A DNA stretch of 64,000 bases from positions 124,001 through 188,000 of the forward strand of contig NZ_LT700192.1 in the NCBI RefSeq assembly GCF_900155425.1. The letters are read 5' to 3'. Below the pieces are notes generated by a model that had not been told where the DNA came from, ran no database searches, and was given only the letters and a program-made list of their open reading frames with translations. Both the position numbers and the translations under genes were made by a program. Numbering within the stretch: position 1 is the first letter of the stretch; each line of letters starts with the position of its first letter. Source of the stretch: Parabacteroides massiliensis. GTDB taxonomy: Bacteria; Bacteroidota; Bacteroidia; Bacteroidales; Tannerellaceae. Below, piece after piece: positions 9,350 through 17,665 of this stretch.

Positions 9350-9504
9350 GAAACTTGGGAAAAAAATATATATATACACGATTAATAGGTTGTTTTTTAG
9401 GTTAGAAAGATTGTTTAGTGATAGGAAACCTTAACGTAGAGTAGAACAAAAAGAAAAAGATGGTTGATGTTTAGGTTTTTAGTTTTTTTTGTTTTGGTTG
9501 ATTG

Positions 9505-9535
9505 AATGGCTCGGAACTTCCGGGCCATTTTTATT
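9505..9535 (+). terminator. Rho-independent terminator
   Basis: AATGGCTCGG-AACTT-CCGGGCCATT forms a 10-bp stem (one G-T pair) followed by TTTTATT. It ends the fructokinase transcript after an AT-rich tail of about 155 nt in which I see no gene. Confidence 0.8.
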
Positions 9536-9561
9536 GTTGAATAGCTATAGAAACATAAATA

Positions 9562-9747
9562 ATGAATGATATGGACAATGATTTTACCAAAATTCCGGAG
9601 AATGCCGAATCGAAAGCGTCAGACAGGGAAAAAGAAGACTATCCCGTACAACAAGTAGCCGTGACTTACCCGATAGGTGAAAAAGAAGTGAAGGATGCCG
9701 TAAAGGAGCTCAATCCTGATACGGATAGCCTCGGAAGCAGAGGATAA
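9562..9747 (+). CDS. Small acidic protein of unknown function
   Basis: A 61-residue, highly charged, probably soluble and disordered protein with no signal peptide or membrane segment (for example ENAESKASDREKEDYPVQQ, then a predicted short helix EKEVKDAVKELNP). A second ATG at 9571 could be the start. It lies between two intrinsic terminators, so it would be a single-gene unit; no clear promoter or Shine-Dalgarno was found. The coding claim rests on the bracketed position and a protein-like composition, so it is moderate. Confidence 0.5.
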   Translation: MNDMDNDFTKIPENAESKASDREKEDYPVQQVAVTYPIGEKEVKDAVKELNPDTDSLGSRG

Positions 9748-9753
9748 AGGGGA

Positions 9754-9773
9754 GGGAGATTGTCAAATCTCCC
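9754..9773. terminator. Bidirectional hairpin between convergent genes
   Basis: GGGAGATT-GTCA-AATCTCCC is a perfect 8-bp stem just past the small gene's stop. It covers the last codons of the convergent TPR gene, whose TGA is in the loop and stem. T-rich sequence follows on the plus side (CTTCCATTTTATAT). It may serve both genes. Confidence 0.55.
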
Positions 9774-11937
9774 CTTCCATTTTATATCTTAGCTGGTCCA
9801 GCATCAAAGCGACTTCGGCCTCTTCAATACCGGCAATCAGCAGATCGGCTACGTCTTGGTTGAACTGTTCCTGAAACTTAAGGAAGTTGCCGTTTTCCTT
9901 TTGCACCGCCTGCTGGTAAAAGGAAAGCGCTCCTTTGATGTTTTGCAAGGCCCATTCTGTATGACCGGCATTCAGCAGGTCTTGTGTGTTGGGTTGGTTA
10001 TCCAGTATCTTTTTATAGTAATTTCGTGCCTGATCGTATTTTCCTGTCAGGAAAGAGCACCATGCGATAGGTCGCCATGCTTTATGGCTTTTGTTGTCCA
10101 GGTAATCGACTTTGAAGAAGCATTTCAAAGCCTCGTTATAATCCTTTAGTTCGAGATGGCAGTGCCCGATGCTGATTTGAACCGACAAATTGTCCGGATT
10201 TAAAGCTTCGTACCGATGGTAATATTTCAGGGCTTCTTTCGGTTGTTTGAGTGAACGGTAGCAACCGGCGATTCGCCGGATCACCCATTTGCTTTCGGAA
10301 TTCAGTAAGTCTGCGTGCAGGTAAGCATCCAAAGCACCCTTCAAGTCCCCTTCCATTTGCTTGCAGTAGCCGATTTTCTGAAATAGGATGTCGCTATCCT
10401 GATCCGTTTCCGCCAATTGGCTGAATATCGTCAGTGCGTCACTGAAATAATTTTTACGGAGGTAATATTCGGCGATGGTCGTAAGGCTCTCTTTGTCCGA
10501 TATGTAAGGGCGCAGGATGGCCAGGTTGTGAAAGTCTAACGACATTGTGAAAATATCCGTAAAATCCAAATGGCTTGGATATAATTTGAAGAAACGATAT
10601 AAGTCTTGTATGTATTGTCCGATGATCGTATCCAGTTTTCCACGTTTGCTGATCAATTCCTCTTTATTCTGTCTGATCATTTCAGTGGCTTGGCTGTCGA
10701 ACTGGTTCATCATCATCTTCCGGGCTTCTTTCGGCAGTTGCATCATGCTGAAATAAAGCGAGTATTTATCCGAATTGCACATAAAAGCCGCCAATGTCAT
10801 GGAGTCGAACATCTGCTTTTCAGCTTCGTTATCCGGGGTGAACTGGTCGTCGAAATAAGAATGATCGATCGTGAACGGAAGCAGCCAGTTGCTTAACTCG
10901 CGGAAAAAAGGAAAGTTCTTCAAATGAACGAAAGTCGAGTGCATGACGTCAGCTCCTTCTTGCTGAAGTTCTCCGAACTCTTCCATCTTTTTGCCAAGAT
11001 TGCTGTCTGAGAAAACGTTTTCCCATTCCGGGTTCATTTCTTCTCCCAACTGCTCAGAGGTGAGATCTTTCAAGTTGATTTTATTGCTGATCTTCGGACT
11101 TAGTTTCATCATCTCCGGGATGATTTCATCCTGTAGCTTGCGGGTGATCTTTTCTGTTTCGCGGGCTAAGATGAAGCGCAGGATGATTGTGCGGATCGTC
11201 TTGGTGAACCCCGGAACTTCGGCCAATGCGGACAACCGGTTGGCTATCTGTGGGTATAAGTCGGTCCGTTTTCGATATGTATATAAAGAGATCAGGAGTG
11301 AAATCAAAGCTCTGGCTTTGATCTCTTCGTCCGGATGGTTGGCGGCGTCGAACAGTAAAAGCATCTTCTCTTTGTCGAATGCCTCTTGCAATCCCAACAT
11401 CAAGGCGGAAACGATCTGGCAACCGGTTATGAAAGGCAATGTATTGTCCAGAAGTATGCCGCGAATATCCTCCACCTCTTCTTTCTTCAGAAAAGATGAT
11501 ACCCATATTTTGTTAAAGAGGAGAATATTCGAAGTATCACACTCTTTGTGCTTTCCGGCTTCATGTTCCAACGCTAATTGGCCGTGCAGCTGTTTATAGG
11601 TGAGAGGTGGTTGTATGTTCAGACTTCTTCGGCGGCTGTAAAAGGATAGGGGAGATTCCACTGCCAAAGCCTTTTGCTTGACTAAATCGGCCAATTTATA
11701 GACAGAAGCCTGTAAGTTGTTGTATATCTGCTCTTCCATCGGGTCTTTTGCTCCTTCGATCCGGTAGCGCAACATATACTTGTAGGTGTCCTGCAATTCG
11801 TTCAGTTTATCCTGAAAAGAATATTCGCGACTACCTGCAATAAGAGCCTGTAAAGAATCGAAGGCATTCTTTAATTCTTTACTGTCCAATGAACCGATTA
11901 TGCGGTTGTATGCTTTGTTTATTTCTTGTAGTGTCAT
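9763..11937 (-). CDS. Tetratricopeptide-repeat protein of unknown function
   Basis: A 724-residue protein without signal peptide, probably a cytoplasmic scaffold. The first 450 residues are helical with no motif I recognise. The C-terminal third has TPR-like units, for example AEYYLRKNYFSDALTIFSQL, LKGALDAYLHADLLN, PKEALKYYHRYEALNPDN, YNEALKCFFKVDYLD and YDQARNYYKKILDNQPN. It is transcribed away from lepA from its own -7 element. TPRs mediate protein contacts; partner and process are unknown. Confidence 0.8.
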   Translation of the reverse strand: MTLQEINKAYNRIIGSLDSKELKNAFDSLQALIAGSREYSFQDKLNELQDTYKYMLRYRIEGAKDPMEEQIYNNLQASVYKLADLVKQKALAVESPLSFYSRRRSLNIQPPLTYKQLHGQLALEHEAGKHKECDTSNILLFNKIWVSSFLKKEEVEDIRGILLDNTLPFITGCQIVSALMLGLQEAFDKEKMLLLFDAANHPDEEIKARALISLLISLYTYRKRTDLYPQIANRLSALAEVPGFTKTIRTIILRFILARETEKITRKLQDEIIPEMMKLSPKISNKINLKDLTSEQLGEEMNPEWENVFSDSNLGKKMEEFGELQQEGADVMHSTFVHLKNFPFFRELSNWLLPFTIDHSYFDDQFTPDNEAEKQMFDSMTLAAFMCNSDKYSLYFSMMQLPKEARKMMMNQFDSQATEMIRQNKEELISKRGKLDTIIGQYIQDLYRFFKLYPSHLDFTDIFTMSLDFHNLAILRPYISDKESLTTIAEYYLRKNYFSDALTIFSQLAETDQDSDILFQKIGYCKQMEGDLKGALDAYLHADLLNSESKWVIRRIAGCYRSLKQPKEALKYYHRYEALNPDNLSVQISIGHCHLELKDYNEALKCFFKVDYLDNKSHKAWRPIAWCSFLTGKYDQARNYYKKILDNQPNTQDLLNAGHTEWALQNIKGALSFYQQAVQKENGNFLKFQEQFNQDVADLLIAGIEEAEVALMLDQLRYKMEGEI

Positions 11938-11962
11938 ATATTATTAACAACAAATGGTATGC

Positions 11963-12000
11963 CAAATGTATAACAATTTAGCCTAAAATTTCTATCTTTG
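11963..12000. promoter_or_regulatory. Divergent promoters for the TPR gene and lepA
   Basis: Two back-to-back -7 elements: TATCTTTG at 11993-12000 on the plus strand, 22 nt before lepA, and TACATTTG on the minus strand (complement of 11963-11970), 25 nt before the TPR gene. Each fits TAnnTTTG. The close packing means the two polymerases would compete for the same DNA. Confidence 0.65.
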
Positions 12001-12022
12001 CATACCTAAATAAAATTAGCAG

Positions 12023-13810
12023 ATGAAGAATATCCGCAATTTCTGTATTATTGCCCATATTGACCATGGTAAAAGTACTTTGGCCGACCGTTTGCTTGAG
12101 TATACCAAGACAGTAGAAGGTAAAGATTTGCAGGCACAGGTTCTGGACGATATGGACCTGGAGCGTGAACGAGGCATTACGATCAAGAGTCATGCCATTC
12201 AGATGAAGTATAATTATAAAGGAGAAGAATATATCCTGAATCTGATCGATACTCCGGGGCATGTCGATTTTTCGTATGAAGTTTCCCGTTCGATTGCCGC
12301 TTGTGAAGGTGCTTTGCTGATTGTTGACGCAGCTCAGGGCATTCAGGCACAGACTATTTCCAATTTGTATATGGCAATCGAGAATGATCTGGAGATTATT
12401 CCGGTCTTGAATAAGATAGACCTTCCGAGCGCTATGCCGGATGAGGTGGAAGATCAGATTGTCGAACTGCTGGGATGCCCGCGGGAAGATATTCTCCGGG
12501 CGAGTGGTAAGACGGGCGAAGGGGTCTATGACATTTTGAATAAGATCGTCGAAAAAGTGCCGGCTCCGGAAGGTGATCCGGAAGCCCCGTTGCAGTGTTT
12601 GATTTTTGACTCTGTGTTTAATTCCTTCCGTGGCATCATTGCATACTTCAAAGTTGTAAACGGAGTGATCTATAAAGGAGACCATGTCAAGTTTATAGCA
12701 ACCGGTAAGGAGTATGATGCCGATGAGGTCGGCGTTTTGAAACTTACGATGTCGCCTCGTGATGAGATCCGTACCGGAGATGTCGGTTATATTATTTCCG
12801 GTATTAAAACATCCCGTGAGGTTCGGGTAGGGGATACCATCACCCATGTGGCTCGTCCGGCAAAGGAAGCGATTGCCGGGTTCGAAGAAGTGAAACCGAT
12901 GGTCTTTGCAGGTGTTTATCCGATCGATAGCGAAGATTTTGAGAATTTGCGTGCTTCTTTGGAGAAACTTCAATTGAACGATGCCTCTTTGACTTTCCAA
13001 CCCGAAAGTTCGGCGGCATTGGGCTTTGGTTTCCGTTGTGGCTTCCTGGGATTGTTGCATATGGAGATCGTGCAGGAGCGTTTGGACCGCGAGTTCAATA
13101 TGGATGTGATCACGACCGTTCCTAACGTGTCTTATAAGGTTTACGACAAGAAAGGCAATTGTACGGAAGTGCATAACCCGAGCGGTTTGCCCGATCCTAC
13201 ATTGATCGATCATATCGATGAGCCGTATATCCGTGCGTCAGTCATTACCAATACGACTTTCATCGGTCCGATCATGACACTTTGTCTGGGTAAGCGCGGC
13301 ATATTGATCAAGCAGGAATACATATCCGGTGATCGTGTCGAGATTCATTATGATATGCCATTGGGTGAAATCGTAATCGATTTCTATGATAAGTTGAAAA
13401 GTATCTCTAAGGGATATGCCTCTTTTGACTATCATATCCATGATTTCCGTCCGAGCAAATTAGTTAAACTGGATATTCTTCTGAATGGAGAACCGGTAGA
13501 CGCTCTTTCGACGTTGACTCATGTGGACAACAGCGTGACCTTTGGACGGCGTATGTGCGAAAAGCTGAAAGAACTGATTCCTCGTCAACAGTTCGATATC
13601 GCTATTCAGGCGGCTATCGGAGCGAAGATCATTGCTCGTGAAACGATAAAGGCGGTTCGTAAAGACGTGACGGCCAAATGTTATGGCGGCGATATCTCCC
13701 GTAAGCGTAAGTTGCTTGAAAAGCAGAAGGAAGGAAAGAAACGAATGAAACAGATCGGTACGGTCGAGGTTCCGCAGAAAGCATTCTTGGCTGTGTTGAA
13801 ATTAGATTAA
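12023..13810 (+). CDS. lepA: Elongation factor 4 (LepA)
   Basis: Ribosome-associated translational GTPase that can back-translocate stalled ribosomes. The 595 residues match the family length. G1 is [14 protein letters not shown] near residue 12, G3 is DTPGHVDF and G4 is NKIDLPSA. Domain II, the EF-G-like domains III and V, and the LepA-specific C-terminal domain follow ([20 protein letters not shown], then [20 protein letters not shown]). All expected motifs are intact. Expressed from its own promoter and closed by a strong terminator. Confidence 0.98.
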   Translation: MKNIRNFCIIAHIDHGKSTLADRLLEYTKTVEGKDLQAQVLDDMDLERERGITIKSHAIQMKYNYKGEEYILNLIDTPGHVDFSYEVSRSIAACEGALLIVDAAQGIQAQTISNLYMAIENDLEIIPVLNKIDLPSAMPDEVEDQIVELLGCPREDILRASGKTGEGVYDILNKIVEKVPAPEGDPEAPLQCLIFDSVFNSFRGIIAYFKVVNGVIYKGDHVKFIATGKEYDADEVGVLKLTMSPRDEIRTGDVGYIISGIKTSREVRVGDTITHVARPAKEAIAGFEEVKPMVFAGVYPIDSEDFENLRASLEKLQLNDASLTFQPESSAALGFGFRCGFLGLLHMEIVQERLDREFNMDVITTVPNVSYKVYDKKGNCTEVHNPSGLPDPTLIDHIDEPYIRASVITNTTFIGPIMTLCLGKRGILIKQEYISGDRVEIHYDMPLGEIVIDFYDKLKSISKGYASFDYHIHDFRPSKLVKLDILLNGEPVDALSTLTHVDNSVTFGRRMCEKLKELIPRQQFDIAIQAAIGAKIIARETIKAVRKDVTAKCYGGDISRKRKLLEKQKEGKKRMKQIGTVEVPQKAFLAVLKLD

Positions 13811-13826
13811 TAGTTCGGATCAAATA

Positions 13827-13863
13827 AAAAAAGGATGAATCGGTTAAAGATTCATCCTTTTTT
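13827..13863. terminator. Bidirectional intrinsic terminator between lepA and the SPOR gene
   Basis: A-tract plus GGATGAATC, loop GGTTAAA, then GATTCATCC plus T-tract: a 15-bp stem counting the A/T pairs. The symmetric A and T runs let it work for both convergent transcripts. Confidence 0.9.
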
Positions 13864-13883
13864 ATTACCGTAGAGATTGGATT

Positions 13884-14372
13884 TTAATATTTTCTTTCCA
13901 GAATCCAAGCATCGTGAAAGTTAGGTGCATATTTTGCTTTGATTGCATCGCGGCTGTCTGCTGCATCGGCCTTGTCATTAAAGCTGGCAACGATCACACG
14001 AAGCATGCCTTGTTCGTTTTCTCCCAAAACAGCGTTATATCCGTCGTTCTGCATACGTTCTTTCAAAGCGTAAGCATTTGTTTTGTTCTTGAAACTGCCG
14101 ATAACAACACTATAACGTTTCAGTCTGCTTGCGTCCTCACCCTGTGCAGCATTAATTCTTTCTGCGCGTGTGCTGACGTTGGATGTTCTCGGTTTAGAAA
14201 CCGGAGTTACCTCTTCAACTACTTCCTCTTCTTCGACTACCTCAACCGGAGCTGTCGATTCTTTTTCTTTTGCTTGTTCGTAAGCAGCCTTATACGCACT
14301 CTGTTTAGGTTTACAAGAACCTAATGCTAAAACCATACACATGGAGGCTCCAAATAACCAAATCTTATTCAT
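13884..14372 (-). CDS. SPOR-domain lipoprotein
   Basis: A 162-residue envelope protein. It has a lipoprotein signal (CMVLALGSC), a charged, glutamate-rich linker with VEEEEVVEEV, and a C-terminal SPOR domain (about residues 85-160: YSVVIGSFKNKTNAYALKER, LRVIVASFNDKADAADSRDA). SPOR domains bind glycan strands lacking stem peptides and gather at division sites, so a role in cell-wall remodelling or division is likely. The gene stands alone between a bidirectional terminator and a divergent promoter. Confidence 0.85.
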   Translation of the reverse strand: MNKIWLFGASMCMVLALGSCKPKQSAYKAAYEQAKEKESTAPVEVVEEEEVVEEVTPVSKPRTSNVSTRAERINAAQGEDASRLKRYSVVIGSFKNKTNAYALKERMQNDGYNAVLGENEQGMLRVIVASFNDKADAADSRDAIKAKYAPNFHDAWILERKY

Positions 14373-14398
14373 ACTGTTCAGTTCTTAAATTAATGGGA

Positions 14399-14428
14399 CA
14401 AAGATATAAATTATATTTTGTACTTTCG
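14399..14428. promoter_or_regulatory. Divergent promoters for the SPOR lipoprotein and the S9 peptidase
   Basis: On the minus strand TATCTTTG (complement of 14399-14406) precedes the SPOR gene. On the plus strand TACTTTCG (14421-14428) is a one-mismatch -7 element, 29 nt before the ATG at 14458. The plus element overlaps an upstream in-frame GTG, which argues that translation starts at 14458. Confidence 0.55.
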
Positions 14429-14457
14429 TGCCCAAAACACAATATATTATAAACTAC

Positions 14458-16587
14458 ATGAATAAATCTATCGGAACAATGGTTATGGCAACATCCTTAT
14501 TATTTGGAGCTTGTAGTGGGGATGGAACTGAGACGGGCGGTCGTGCGTCTCAGCAGAAAGGAAACACCGAAAATGTGATCGGGCGTTCGGACATTAAAGT
14601 GAAAGACGGACGAATGACGCCGGAAGTGCTTTGGGCTATGGGACGTATCGGGGGAATGAAAGTATCTCCGGACGGACAGAAAATAGTGTACACTGTAGCC
14701 TACTACAGCGTACCGGAAAACAGAAGTAACCGCGAAGTGTTTGTCATGAACGCAGACGGAACGGATAATAAGCAGATTACGAAAACGGCTTACTCCGAAA
14801 ACGAAGCAGTCTGGATCAAAGGTGGAAAGAAAATCGCTTTCCTTTGCAATGAAAGCGGCAGCAGCCAGCTTTGGGAAATGAATCCGGATGGAAGTGACCG
14901 CAGACAACTCTCTACATATGACGGGGATATCGAAGGTTTTGCCTTCTCTCCCGATGAAAAGAAAGTCCTGTTTATTTCACAGGTAAAGACGGTCAAGAGT
15001 ACGGCAGATAAATATCCGGACTTGGATAAGGCTACCGGCATTATTGTTACGGACCTGATGTACAAGCATTGGGACGAATGGGTGACAACGGCTCCACATC
15101 CTTTTGTTGCCGATTTTGATGGCAAGGCTATCAGCAACCCTGTCGATATCATGGAAGGCGAACCGTTTGAAAGCCCGATGAAACCGTTCGGTGGAATCGA
15201 ACAGCTGGCATGGAATACAACATCGGACAAGGTCGCTTACACGAGTCGTAAAAAGATAGGAAAGGAATATGCGTTGTCCACCAATTCGGATATTTATGTA
15301 TATGACTTGAGTACGAAAAAAACGACCAATATAAGCGAAGGCATCATGGGGTATGACACGAACCCCCAATACTCTCCCGATGGCAAGTTCATCGCATGGC
15401 AGAGCATGGAGCGAGACGGCTATGAGTCTGACCAGAACCGTTTGATGGTCATGAATCTGGAAACTGGCGAAAAGATATTTGCCAGCAAAGATTTTGATTC
15501 CAACGTAGACGGGTTCGTCTGGAGTGCAGATGCGAAAGCCCTTTACTTTACGGGGGTATGGCATGGCGAATCTCAGGTTTATAAGATAGATTTGGCGGAT
15601 GGCAATAAGATCACCCCGCTTACTTCCGGAATGTACGATTATGCCGGGGTAGCCCTGTTAGGTGAAAACAAACTGATCGTGCAGCGTCATTCTTTGAGCA
15701 TGGGAGACGAAATTTATTCGATCGATTTGGCTGATAACAATAAAGTGGCTCAGTTGACAACGGAGAACAAACATATCTATGACCAGTTGGCAATCGGCAA
15801 GGTGGAAGGGCGTTGGATGAAAACGACGGATGGCAAGCAGATGCTTACCTGGGTGATTTATCCTCCCCATTTCGATCCGAATAAGAAATATCCTACCTTA
15901 TTATTCTGTGAAGGTGGTCCTCAAAGTCCGGTAAGCCAATTCTGGTCTTATCGTTGGAATATGCAGATTATGGCCGCTAACGACTATATCGTGGTGGCTC
16001 CGAACCGCCGCGGCCTTCCCGGTTTCGGTATGGAATGGAATGAACAGATCAGCGGTGACTATGGTGGCCAGTGCATGAAAGACTATTTTACTGCTATCGA
16101 CGAGATGTCGAAAGAGCCGTTTGTCGATAAGGATCGTCTGGGTTGCGTCGGTGCGAGCTTCGGAGGTTTCTCCGTTTATTGGTTGGCCGGTCATCACAAC
16201 AAACGTTTCAAAGCCTTTATTGCACACGACGGTATTTTCAATATGGAAATGCAGTATCTCGAAACAGAAGAAATGTGGTTTGCCAACTGGGATATGGGTG
16301 GCGCTTACTGGGAAAAGCAGAATGCGACGGCACAACGTACGTTTGCCAATTCCCCGCACCTGTTTGTCGATAAATGGGATACCCCGATCCTTTGCATCCA
16401 CGGTGAAAAGGATTATCGTATTCTGGCCAACCAAGGTATGGCAGCGTTTAATGCAGCTGTCCTTCGAGGTGTTCCGGCCGAGCTGTTGATCTATCCGGAT
16501 GAAAACCATTGGGTGTTGAAACCTCAGAATGGCGTGCTTTGGCAGCGTACATTCTTTGAGTGGTTGGATATGTGGCTGAAGAAATAA
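14458..16587 (+). CDS. S9 family serine peptidase (acylaminoacyl-peptidase/DPP-like), lipoprotein
   Basis: Removes short peptides from the N-termini of oligopeptides, probably in the periplasm. It has a lipoprotein signal (MVMATSLLFGAC), a seven-bladed propeller of PD40/WD40-like repeats (SPDGQKIVYTV, NADGTDNKQIT, SPDGKFIAWQS), then an alpha/beta-hydrolase domain with catalytic Ser567 (GASFGGFS), Asp652 (HGEKDYRI) and His684 (ENHW). I chose the ATG at 14458 because the in-frame GTG at 14428 overlaps the promoter and would hide the signal peptide. At 709 residues it is complete. Bacteroidales often use such enzymes to feed on dietary or host peptides. Confidence 0.92.
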   Translation: MNKSIGTMVMATSLLFGACSGDGTETGGRASQQKGNTENVIGRSDIKVKDGRMTPEVLWAMGRIGGMKVSPDGQKIVYTVAYYSVPENRSNREVFVMNADGTDNKQITKTAYSENEAVWIKGGKKIAFLCNESGSSQLWEMNPDGSDRRQLSTYDGDIEGFAFSPDEKKVLFISQVKTVKSTADKYPDLDKATGIIVTDLMYKHWDEWVTTAPHPFVADFDGKAISNPVDIMEGEPFESPMKPFGGIEQLAWNTTSDKVAYTSRKKIGKEYALSTNSDIYVYDLSTKKTTNISEGIMGYDTNPQYSPDGKFIAWQSMERDGYESDQNRLMVMNLETGEKIFASKDFDSNVDGFVWSADAKALYFTGVWHGESQVYKIDLADGNKITPLTSGMYDYAGVALLGENKLIVQRHSLSMGDEIYSIDLADNNKVAQLTTENKHIYDQLAIGKVEGRWMKTTDGKQMLTWVIYPPHFDPNKKYPTLLFCEGGPQSPVSQFWSYRWNMQIMAANDYIVVAPNRRGLPGFGMEWNEQISGDYGGQCMKDYFTAIDEMSKEPFVDKDRLGCVGASFGGFSVYWLAGHHNKRFKAFIAHDGIFNMEMQYLETEEMWFANWDMGGAYWEKQNATAQRTFANSPHLFVDKWDTPILCIHGEKDYRILANQGMAAFNAAVLRGVPAELLIYPDENHWVLKPQNGVLWQRTFFEWLDMWLKK

Positions 16588-16672
16588 GGATTTTGAGCAA
16601 ATCATAGTTTTTATCAATTTGCCGATAGAATAAATTTATTGGTTTTGTAGGGCTTGTTATAGAATGTTTCCC

Positions 16673-16680
16673 TACATTTG
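16673..16680 (+). promoter_or_regulatory. Bacteroidales -7 element for the rubrerythrin
   Basis: TACATTTG fits TAnnTTTG. A TTTG at 16644-16647 is the nearest -33 candidate but is 25 nt away, longer than the usual 19-21. The leader is about 58 nt. Confidence 0.55.
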
Positions 16681-16745
16681 TAAAAAAAACAAACAGCGAG
16701 TGTTACAACTGTTTTAGATTATACAACCAATAAAAAAAGACAAAG

Positions 16746-17297
16746 ATGAAAAAGAAATGGATTTGCACAGTATGTGGTTATGTACACGAAGGTGATGAAG
16801 CTCCCGAATTCTGTCCTCAATGCAAGCAGCCGAAGAGCAAGTTTAAAGAATTGGTAGAAACAACCGGAGCACTGACTTTTGCCGATGAACACGTGATCGG
16901 TGTTGCTAAAGGTTGTGATGAAGAAATGATTAAAGACTTGAATGCGCACTTCATGGGCGAATGTACTGAAGTTGGAATGTATTTGGCTATGAGTCGCCAG
17001 GCTGATCGCGAAGGCTATCCCGAAGTAGCGGATGCTTTCAAACGCTATGCTTGGGAAGAGGCTGAACATGCTGCCAAGTTTGCCGAACTGTTAGGTGATG
17101 TTGTTTGGGATACAAAAACAAACTTGGAAAAACGTAAAGATGCCGAATGTGGTGCTTGCGAAGATAAGAAACGTATTGCCACTCGTGCAAAACAATTAAA
17201 CCTGGATGCTATCCACGACACTGTTCACGAAATGTGCAAGGACGAAGCTCGCCACGGTAAAGGATTTGAAGGTCTATACAACCGTTATTTCAAATAA
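16746..17297 (+). CDS. Rubrerythrin with N-terminal rubredoxin domain (reverse rubrerythrin type)
   Basis: Reduces hydrogen peroxide with electrons passed through its rubredoxin iron, protecting an anaerobe from oxygen stress. The rubredoxin knuckles, Cys7/Cys10 and Cys23/Cys26 ([18 protein letters not shown]), come first, before the ferritin-like diiron domain ([38 protein letters not shown]). That order is the reverse of classical rubrerythrin, where rubredoxin is C-terminal. The 183 residues fit this subfamily. It is monocistronic, with its own promoter and terminator. Confidence 0.95.
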   Translation: MKKKWICTVCGYVHEGDEAPEFCPQCKQPKSKFKELVETTGALTFADEHVIGVAKGCDEEMIKDLNAHFMGECTEVGMYLAMSRQADREGYPEVADAFKRYAWEEAEHAAKFAELLGDVVWDTKTNLEKRKDAECGACEDKKRIATRAKQLNLDAIHDTVHEMCKDEARHGKGFEGLYNRYFK

Positions 17298-17319
17298 TTC
17301 GCAAATTCGTTAACAAGGA

Positions 17320-17353
17320 AAAGGCGTTCTTTTAGGAGAATGCCTTTTTTTCT
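17320..17353 (+). terminator. Intrinsic terminator of the rubrerythrin gene
   Basis: AAAGGCGTTCT, loop TTTAGG, AGAATGCCTTT: an 11-bp stem with one G-T pair, followed by a T-run. Confidence 0.88.
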
Positions 17354-17397
17354 TGCAAAAAAATCCTCTTAAAAGGACAACGAATTTGAATTTTCCC

Positions 17398-17405
17398 TAC
17401 ATTTG
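17398..17405 (+). promoter_or_regulatory. Bacteroidales -7 element for tRNA-Ser
   Basis: TACATTTG, 21 nt upstream of the tRNA 5' end, fits TAnnTTTG. Confidence 0.6.
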
Positions 17406-17426
17406 CACTCGCAAACAACGACCTAA

Positions 17427-17513
17427 GGAAAGCTGCCAGAGTGGTCGAATGGGCCGCACTCGAAATGCGGTGTACGGGTAACTGTACCGGGGGTTCGAAT
17501 CCCTCGCTTTCCG
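17427..17513 (+). tRNA. tRNA-Ser(CGA)
   Basis: Acceptor stem GGAAAGC pairs with GCTTTCC, with discriminator G at 17513. The anticodon stem CCGCA/TGCGG encloses CTCGAAA, giving anticodon CGA for codon UCG. A long variable arm (TGTACGGGTAACTGTACC) marks a class II tRNA, and the T arm is CGGGGGTTCGAATCCCTCG. CCA is not encoded. No integrase or attachment-site repeat is visible beside it. Confidence 0.96.
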
Positions 17514-17539
17514 CTGAACTAACCAGATGGTAAACAGAT

Positions 17540-17577
17540 AAGTCCCACAAATTCAACGATTTGTGGGACTTTTTTTT
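17540..17577 (+). terminator. Intrinsic terminator downstream of tRNA-Ser
   Basis: AAGTCCCACAAAT, loop TCAACG, ATTTGTGGGACTT: a perfect 13-bp stem followed by a T-run. Confidence 0.92.
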
Positions 17578-17665
17578 ATCTCCTTATGTCTGCCCTATCG
17601 GACAGGCATTTAGATTCTTTCTTAGTGTAAACGACTTTGGGTGTGGGAATATGACTATTTGCGAA

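Noticed and set aside
11978-13213. Long minus-strand frame opposite lepA
   Set aside because: It is a shadow of the highly conserved lepA coding sequence.
17427-17577. Integration site of a mobile element at tRNA-Ser
   Set aside because: No integrase, direct repeat of the tRNA 3' end or transposase is present; a terminator follows directly.
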